Source: CAYORM01 sp964406375 (GTDB lineage Bacteria; Pseudomonadota; Alphaproteobacteria; DSM-16000; Inquilinaceae). Taken from it: a stretch of DNA of 28,614 bases. Below the pieces are notes generated by a model. It saw only the letters and a program-made list of their open reading frames with translations. It was not told the origin of the DNA and made no database searches. The translations under genes and the position numbers were made by a program. Below are positions 24,679 through 28,614 of this stretch, piece by piece (position 1 is the first letter of the stretch; each line of letters begins with the position of its first letter). Location of the stretch: positions 1 through 28,614 of the forward strand of contig CAYORM010000036.1 in the NCBI GenBank assembly GCA_964406375.1, read 5' to 3'.

Positions 24679-24861
24679 CCATCGCCTGACGAGTTGTGCG
24701 GCGCGCCTCCTACCCCCGCGTTCACGGCTTGCTTTCGGCCGATGGACGCGGCGTAGTGGTGGCGGGTGGAGGAGACCGTTCCGTCGACGCGGCGGACCGG
24801 AGGGCGATGCCCCGATCCCTTTCGCCCCGGTAAGCGATGGCAGGGAAGCGGGTGAGGCATC

Positions 24862-25770
24862 ATGATCCGTCGGACGCTGTTGGTTCTGTTGGCGCTGGTG
24901 CCGTTGCTCGCCGGCACGTCGGCGCCGGCCACGGCGCAATCGCAGAACTATCTCTGGTGGTGGTCGCAGAAGACCATCGTCGCAGTCCAGCTCATGGGCC
25001 AGCGCGTCACCGGACGACCGGTCAGTGAGGATATGGTGCGCAAGGCGCTGACCTTCACCGCCGGCGCGACGCTGTTCACCTCGCTGCACGAGGCCGGGCA
25101 CATGCTGGTCAGCGAGCTCGGCCTGCCGGTGCTCGGCAAGGAGGAGGACGCCGTCGACACCTTCGCGACGGTGATGATGCTGCTCGCCGATGACGATCGC
25201 TTCGATCGGGCGGTGCGGGATGCCGCCAGCGAGTGGTGGCTCGAACACAACCAGTCCGCCACGCTCGGCTATGAGTTCCCGTTCTACGCCGAACACAGCC
25301 CGGAGAAATCGCGCGCCGCGAATATCGCCTGCCTCGCGGTCGGCTACCGGCCGGAGGCTTTCGCATCCTATGCCGACAATCTCGGCATCCCCAGGGAACG
25401 ACAGGAGCGCTGCTATTGGGACTGGCAGCAGGCCTATGAGTCCTGGGCGCGGGTGCTGGCGGATGGCTTCACCGAGACTTCGAAGGGCCGCAACAATTTC
25501 TCGGTCGTCTACGACCAGTTGCCGCCGGAACGGCGCTTCCTGCAGATGATCCTGAAGGAAAGCACCATCCTCGAGACGCTCTCGCAGGTGCTGATCGGCG
25601 GCCTCGCCGTGCCCAATCACATCACCTTCCGCGGCGCCGAGTGCGGCCAGGCCAACGCCTTCTGGTCGCCGGCCGCCCGCGAGGTGACGATGTGCTACGA
25701 GCTGATCGAGACCTTCCTCGAGCTGATCTTCGCCGAACAGGCCCGCTGGAGCCTCGCGAGTTCGCGCTGA
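24862..25770 (+). CDS. DUF4344-type putative metallopeptidase, secreted
   Basis: This 302-residue protein has a Sec signal (MIRRTLLVLLALVPLLAG.., cleavage near Ala-Gln 25/26), so it should be periplasmic or secreted. HEAGH at 76-80 is a HExxH zinc-binding site. Glu94-Glu95-Asp-Ala about 14 residues later offers a third ligand, as in gluzincin-like enzymes, and matches the DUF4344 putative-metallopeptidase pattern. Four cysteines in the mature part could form two disulfides. No biochemical function is known to me for this family. It stands alone: 183 nt from the importer operon and followed by a hairpin. The ATG at 24862 has GTGAGG upstream. Confidence 0.75.
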   Translation: MIRRTLLVLLALVPLLAGTSAPATAQSQNYLWWWSQKTIVAVQLMGQRVTGRPVSEDMVRKALTFTAGATLFTSLHEAGHMLVSELGLPVLGKEEDAVDTFATVMMLLADDDRFDRAVRDAASEWWLEHNQSATLGYEFPFYAEHSPEKSRAANIACLAVGYRPEAFASYADNLGIPRERQERCYWDWQQAYESWARVLADGFTETSKGRNNFSVVYDQLPPERRFLQMILKESTILETLSQVLIGGLAVPNHITFRGAECGQANAFWSPAAREVTMCYELIETFLELIFAEQARWSLASSR

Positions 25771-25774
25771 GTAG

Positions 25775-25803
25775 CGGGGGCCGCGCTCGGATGCGCGGCC
25801 CCG
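25775..25803 (+). terminator. terminator-like hairpin after the DUF4344 gene
   Basis: GGGGCCGCGC (25777-25786) pairs with GCGCGGCCCC (25793-25802) around a 6-nt loop, 6 nt past the stop codon. A flanking C-G pair extends it with one bulged G. No strong T-run follows. Confidence 0.65.
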
Positions 25804-25991
25804 CCTCTGCCGCCTCCCGGCAACGCCTTCGGATCGGCGTGTAGCCCGAACCGCGTTCCTGCAATTGGCAGGATCCCACCACCAACGGCCCCCACGACTG
25901 CCATGGGTCGATTGCGGCCGTCCATCGGCTGCTCCGGCCGCGCTCGTGCACGGGCATATTAAACAAAGTGAGTATGTGTATATTTTAGCAA
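25804..25991. other. intergenic stretch with small palindrome, origin unclear
   Basis: This part of the 284-nt gap holds no supported gene. TCCTGC (25857-25862) and GCAGGA (25868-25873) form a 6-bp stem around AATTG. From about 25954 the base composition drops to mostly A+T, in clear contrast with the rest of the window. Short open frames on the minus strand (for example from 25925) look protein-like in parts but have no ribosome site or length to support them. It may be a remnant of an interspersed repeat. Confidence 0.3.
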
Positions 25992-26019
25992 TTGACTCTC
26001 ATTGAGCGTCATTTAGCAT
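25992..26019 (+). promoter_or_regulatory. promoter with palindromic operator for the sulfur operon
   Basis: TTGACT (25992-25997) and TAGCAT (26014-26019) are spaced 16 nt apart and would start transcription about 30 nt before the rhodanese ATG. A dyad of form TGACxCTCAxTGAGxGTCA fills 25993-26011, covering the -35 and spacer, the usual place for a repressor operator. The heptamer TTTAGCA occurs on both sides (25984-25990 and 26012-26018). Confidence 0.55.
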
Positions 26020-26054
26020 CCGAATGCACCTTCCGTTTGTGAAAGGTCATAGCC

Positions 26055-27014
26055 ATGTCCCTCCGCCTCCTCGCGGCCGGTATCGGCACCGCCGCCGTCA
26101 TCTCCGCCCTGTCGGCCGCGACGCCCGCCCTGGCCGAACCGGTCGCCGGCCCGCTCGTCGATCCGGCCTGGCTCTCGGCCGCCGGCGATACGCCCGGCCT
26201 CGTGATCCTCGACATCCGCAGCCCCGGCGAAGCCGGGCCCGCCGATCTCTTCGAACGCGGCCACGTCCCCGGTGCGATCCACTCCGACTATGTCGCGTCC
26301 GGCTGGCGGACCACCGTGGATGGGGTGCCCGGCATGCTGCCGCCGGAAGCCGAGATCGAGGCGCTGATCGGCGGCCTCGGCATCGGCCACGACAACCATG
26401 TCGTGATCATCTCCGAAGGACAGAGCGCCAGCGATTTCGGTGCCGCCGCCCGCGTCTACTGGACCTTCAAGGTCGCGGGTCACGATGCCGTGTCGGTCCT
26501 CGAAGGCGGACACGCCGGCTGGGTTGAGGCCGGTCTGCCGATCGAGACCGGCGCCGTCACCCCGCCGGATCCGGTAGCGTTCGACGCCGTGCTGCGGCCC
26601 GAATTGATCGCCACCGCCGCCGATGTCGAGGCGGCGATTGCGGCCGGTGACGTGCCGCTGATCGATGCACGGCCGGTCGAGCAGTATTCCGGCGAGATCG
26701 CCCCGCCCATTGTCGGCATTCCCGGCACGATTCCCGGCGCCGCCAACCTGCCCAACAATCTTCTGGTGCCTGAAGGCCGCGACGTGATCGACGAGGCGAC
26801 CCTGAGCGCCTATCTCGATGAGGTCGGTGTCTCCCCGACCGGTGGACAGATTGCCTTTTGCAATACGGGCCACTGGGCGGCGGTCGGCTGGTTCCTGCTG
26901 AGCGAGGTCGGCGGCTATGACCAGGTCAGCCTCTATGACGGCTCGATGATCGACTGGACGTCCGATCCCACACGACCCCTTGAGATCGGCGCCGACCGCA
27001 CGCCGGCTCAGTGA
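26055..27014 (+). CDS. periplasmic sulfurtransferase with two rhodanese domains
   Basis: This 319-residue thiosulfate/persulfide sulfurtransferase has a Sec signal ending ATPALA at residue 27. The first rhodanese domain (about 35-165; LDIRSPGEA, HVPGAIH) lacks a catalytic Cys. The second (about 185-312; IDARPVEQYSG, IPGAANLP) carries the active-site loop CNTGHWA with Cys269, which appears to be the only cysteine in the protein. The role would be to carry sulfane sulfur in the periplasm, probably handing it to the YeeE-type transporter encoded next. The ATG at 26055 has GAAAGG 8 nt upstream. A 12-bp hairpin follows the gene. Confidence 0.9.
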   Translation: MSLRLLAAGIGTAAVISALSAATPALAEPVAGPLVDPAWLSAAGDTPGLVILDIRSPGEAGPADLFERGHVPGAIHSDYVASGWRTTVDGVPGMLPPEAEIEALIGGLGIGHDNHVVIISEGQSASDFGAAARVYWTFKVAGHDAVSVLEGGHAGWVEAGLPIETGAVTPPDPVAFDAVLRPELIATAADVEAAIAAGDVPLIDARPVEQYSGEIAPPIVGIPGTIPGAANLPNNLLVPEGRDVIDEATLSAYLDEVGVSPTGGQIAFCNTGHWAAVGWFLLSEVGGYDQVSLYDGSMIDWTSDPTRPLEIGADRTPAQ

Positions 27015-27043
27015 TCATCTTCCGCCGCGCTTCCGCGCGGCCC

Positions 27044-27082
27044 GGCGGGGCGCGCTGTTTCCTCCCTCCGGCGCGCCCCGCC
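27044..27082 (+). promoter_or_regulatory. perfect 12-bp stem-loop between rhodanese and transporter genes
   Basis: GGCGGGGCGCGC (27044-27055) pairs completely with 27071-27082 around a 15-nt pyrimidine-rich loop. It lies 30 nt after the rhodanese stop and 20 nt before the YeeE-type start. A TTCTGTCC stretch follows, not a true U-tract. It could limit read-through or protect the upstream message. Confidence 0.7.
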
Positions 27083-27102
27083 TTCTGTCCGGGACCTCAT
27101 CC

Positions 27103-28323
27103 ATGACCAGCATCGCCGACGTCAGAGATGCCCCGCCCCGCCCCGTGGCGCTGCCGGCGGTCGACCGCCTCGCCCTCGGCGTGGCGCTCGCCCTCCTTTT
27201 GGCCGGCGCCGGCCTCATCGCCGAGGCGGTCTCGGTCCGTCAGGCGGCACTGCTGCTGATCGGCGCGCTGCTCGGCGCCGCCCTCTTCCATGCCGCCTTC
27301 GGCTTCACCGGCGGCTGGCGATCCTTCGTGCGCGAGCGCCGCAGTGCCGGGCTGCGCTCGCAGATGCTGATGCTGGCGATCGCCACGGGCGTGATGCTGC
27401 CCTTCATCGCTGGCGGCAACGTGCTCGGCTTCCCGGTCGGTGGCAACCAGGCGCCGGTGGGCGTTGCCGTGATCATCGGGGCCGCGCTCTTCGGGCTCGG
27501 CATGCAGCTCGGCGGCGGCTGCGGATCGGGCACGCTGTTCACCGTCGGCGGCGGCAGCGTGCGCATGCTCGTCACCCTGGCCTTCTTCATCATCGGCTCG
27601 GTGATCGGCTCGGCGCATGTGCCCTGGTGGCTGTCCCAGCCGCATCTCGGGGTGATACGGCTGTGGTCCGAGATCGGGCTGTGGCAGACGATTCTGCTGC
27701 AATGGGTCTTGTTCGCGGCCATCGCCTGGGTGGCGGCGGGTGCGGAGGCGCGCCGCCATGGCAGCGTCGCCTCGATCTTCGCCCCGGCACCGCCTGAGAC
27801 CGGGCTCGGCACGCGGCTCCTGCGCGGTCCCTGGCCGCTCGCCTGGGGGGCGGTGGCGCTCGCCCTTCTCAACCTCCTCACCCTCGCGGTTGCCGGGCAC
27901 CCCTGGTCGATCACCTCCGGCTTCGCGCTGTGGGGGGCGAAGATCTATGCGGCCTTCGGCGGCGATGTCGCGAGCTGGCCCTTCTGGGCCTATGGCGGTG
28001 CCGCCCGGAAGCTCGCCGGCACGGTGCTGGCCGACACGATCTCGGTGATGGATTTCGGCCTGATCCTCGGTGCGATGGCCGCCGCCGCGCTCGCCGGCCG
28101 CTTCGCCCCGGGCGCGGCGCTGCCGCTCGGCTCACTGATCGCCGCGGTCATCGGCGGTCTCCTGATGGGCTACGGCGCCCGCATCTCCTTCGGCTGCAAC
28201 ATCGGCGCGCTGTTCAGCGGCATCGCCTCCGGCAGCCTGCATGGCTGGCTGTGGTTCGCCGCCGCCTTCGCCGGTTCCTGGGCCGGTGTTCACCTGCGCC
28301 CCCTCTTCGGCTTCAGGGAGTGA
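27103..28323 (+). CDS. YeeE/YedE family (TsuA-like) sulfur-compound transporter
   Basis: This 406-residue integral membrane protein has about ten hydrophobic segments. The family repeats are clear: GLGMQLGGGCGSGTLFTVGGG around Cys140 and GYGARISFGCNIGALFSG around Cys365. In TsuA-type proteins such cysteines pass thiosulfate through the membrane; here these two appear to be the only cysteines. The position after a periplasmic rhodanese supports import of thiosulfate or sulfane sulfur. No TusA-like partner gene is next to it. The start ATG 27103 (MTSIADV) begins shortly before the first helix; the open frame upstream crosses the hairpin and is not credible. No strong ribosome site is seen (GGGACC only). 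Confidence 0.88.
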   Translation: MTSIADVRDAPPRPVALPAVDRLALGVALALLLAGAGLIAEAVSVRQAALLLIGALLGAALFHAAFGFTGGWRSFVRERRSAGLRSQMLMLAIATGVMLPFIAGGNVLGFPVGGNQAPVGVAVIIGAALFGLGMQLGGGCGSGTLFTVGGGSVRMLVTLAFFIIGSVIGSAHVPWWLSQPHLGVIRLWSEIGLWQTILLQWVLFAAIAWVAAGAEARRHGSVASIFAPAPPETGLGTRLLRGPWPLAWGAVALALLNLLTLAVAGHPWSITSGFALWGAKIYAAFGGDVASWPFWAYGGAARKLAGTVLADTISVMDFGLILGAMAAAALAGRFAPGAALPLGSLIAAVIGGLLMGYGARISFGCNIGALFSGIASGSLHGWLWFAAAFAGSWAGVHLRPLFGFRE

Positions 28324-28331
28324 CGGCGGCG

Positions 28332-28436
28332 ATGCATCGCTGGATCATGATCGGCGCCATCCTGCTGGGCACGGTGCTCGTCGCGATCGACCATCTCTCA
28401 GTGGCCCCACCGCCGCAGGAGGAGGCCGCGGGATGA
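28332..28436 (+). CDS. small single-pass membrane protein, hypothetical
   Basis: This 34-residue ORF (MHRWIMIGAILLGTVLVAIDHL and an acidic, Pro-rich tail) has one hydrophobic segment at about 4-19. It starts 8 nt after the YeeE-type gene and shares its operon. GGGAG lies about 12 nt upstream. I do not recognise it; the position suggests a small accessory of the transporter, which is a guess. Confidence 0.45.
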   Translation: MHRWIMIGAILLGTVLVAIDHLSVAPPPQEEAAG

Positions 28437-28498
28437 TCATCGCGCCGGAACGGCCCGAAATCGGCCATCGCCCTACGGCCACGCGATCCGTCGCCTGA
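28433..28498 (+). CDS. possible 21-residue ORF overlapping the previous stop
   Basis: This tiny ORF (MIIAPERPEIGHRP..) starts at an ATGA overlap with the 34-residue ORF and has GGAGGAGG about 8 nt upstream, unusually good for so short a frame. There is no recognisable domain. It may be real or a chance frame ahead of the tRNA promoter. Confidence 0.25.
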   Translation: MIIAPERPEIGHRPTATRSVA

Positions 28499-28513
28499 CG
28501 GCAACGAGGCCCC

Positions 28514-28542
28514 TGGACACGGCCCGCCGGCTTCCCTATAAG
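28514..28542 (+). promoter_or_regulatory. tRNA-Phe promoter
   Basis: TGGACA (28514-28519) and TATAAG (28537-28542) are 17 nt apart, both close to consensus, and would start transcription about 8-10 nt before the tRNA. The GC-rich stretch between the -10 and the start resembles the discriminator of stringently controlled stable-RNA promoters. Confidence 0.7.
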
Positions 28543-28557
28543 CGGCGGGCCTCCGGC

Positions 28558-28614
28558 GCCCAGGTAGCTCAGTCGGTAGAGCAGGGGACTGAAAATCCCC
28601 GTGTCGGCGGTTCG
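28558..28614 (+). tRNA. tRNA-Phe (anticodon GAA), 3' end missing
   Basis: The first 57 nt of a tRNA are present: acceptor strand GCCCAGG (28558-28564), D arm GCTC/GAGC (28567-28582), anticodon stem GGGGA/TCCCC (28584-28600) with loop CTGAAAA. The anticodon GAA is at 28591-28593. The variable loop GTGTC and the start of the T arm (GGCGGTTCG) follow, where the window ends. Confidence 0.95.

Noticed and set aside
25992..26011. FNR/FixK-type box in the sulfur promoter
   Set aside because: The half-sites have the wrong sequence and spacing for TTGAT-N4-ATCAA; the longer dyad explains the symmetry better.
1..28614. CRISPR arrays, insertion sequences, toxin-antitoxin pairs or phage genes
   Set aside because: No regularly spaced repeats, transposase motifs or phage proteins were seen on either strand.

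Overview
The window is about two-thirds G+C, with strongly GC-biased third codon positions and mostly Shine-Dalgarno-led, tightly packed genes. It looks like a chromosomal segment of a high-GC alphaproteobacterium (Rhizobiales/Rhodospirillales-like). Supporting signs are the uvrC-pgsA-moaD-moaE order, the rpe-heparinase pair, a choXWV choline transporter whose binding residues match Sinorhizobium ChoX, and several sugar ABC transporters. A species cannot be named from the sequence alone. No phage, transposase, CRISPR or plasmid genes are visible. Most of the window is housekeeping and nutrient-uptake genes.

Layout. (1) 1-3624, minus strand: a carbohydrate ABC transporter operon in the order permease, permease, binding protein, ATPase; the ATPase runs off the left edge. 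(2) 3852-7096, plus strand: a HAD phosphatase, a kynurenine-formamidase-like alpha/beta hydrolase, and an orphan TolC/OprM-type outer-membrane lipoprotein. (3) 7170-9559, minus strand: rpe followed by a heparinase II/III-like gene, converging on the TolC-like gene at a strong two-way terminator. (4) 9693-10961, plus strand: an Atg22/UMF1-type MFS transporter. (5) 10973-16081: betA (choline dehydrogenase, minus) divergent from choXWV (choline import, plus), so choline uptake and its first oxidation step share one control region. (6) 16152-20122, plus strand: uvrC, then pgsA-mobB-moaD-moaE, with stop/start overlaps linking DNA repair, phospholipid synthesis and molybdopterin synthesis genes. (7) 20159-24678, plus strand: a ribose/fructose-type ABC importer with a consensus-like promoter, a roughly 200-nt structured leader, a binding protein, two permeases fused in one 762-residue chain, and a single-domain ATPase. 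(8) 24862-25770: a DUF4344-type putative secreted metallopeptidase. (9) 25992-28498: a sulfur module with a periplasmic rhodanese, a YeeE/YedE-type sulfur transporter and one or two very small ORFs, behind an AT-rich promoter carrying a 19-bp near-perfect palindrome. (10) 28514-28614: promoter and first 57 nt of tRNA-Phe(GAA).

Two points stand out. First, strong GC-rich stem-loops lie immediately after the binding-protein gene in all three ABC operons, and after the rhodanese gene in the sulfur operon. This suggests a shared way of making more of the soluble component than of the membrane components. Second, the sulfur operon promoter has a well-placed dyad with flanking heptamer repeats, which looks like the operator of an unseen regulator. 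Other items worth checking are the fused double permease, a MalG-type permease with an extra ~58-residue hydrophobic insert, and a TolC-like lipoprotein with a twin-arginine-like signal. I see no clear new defence or mobile system.
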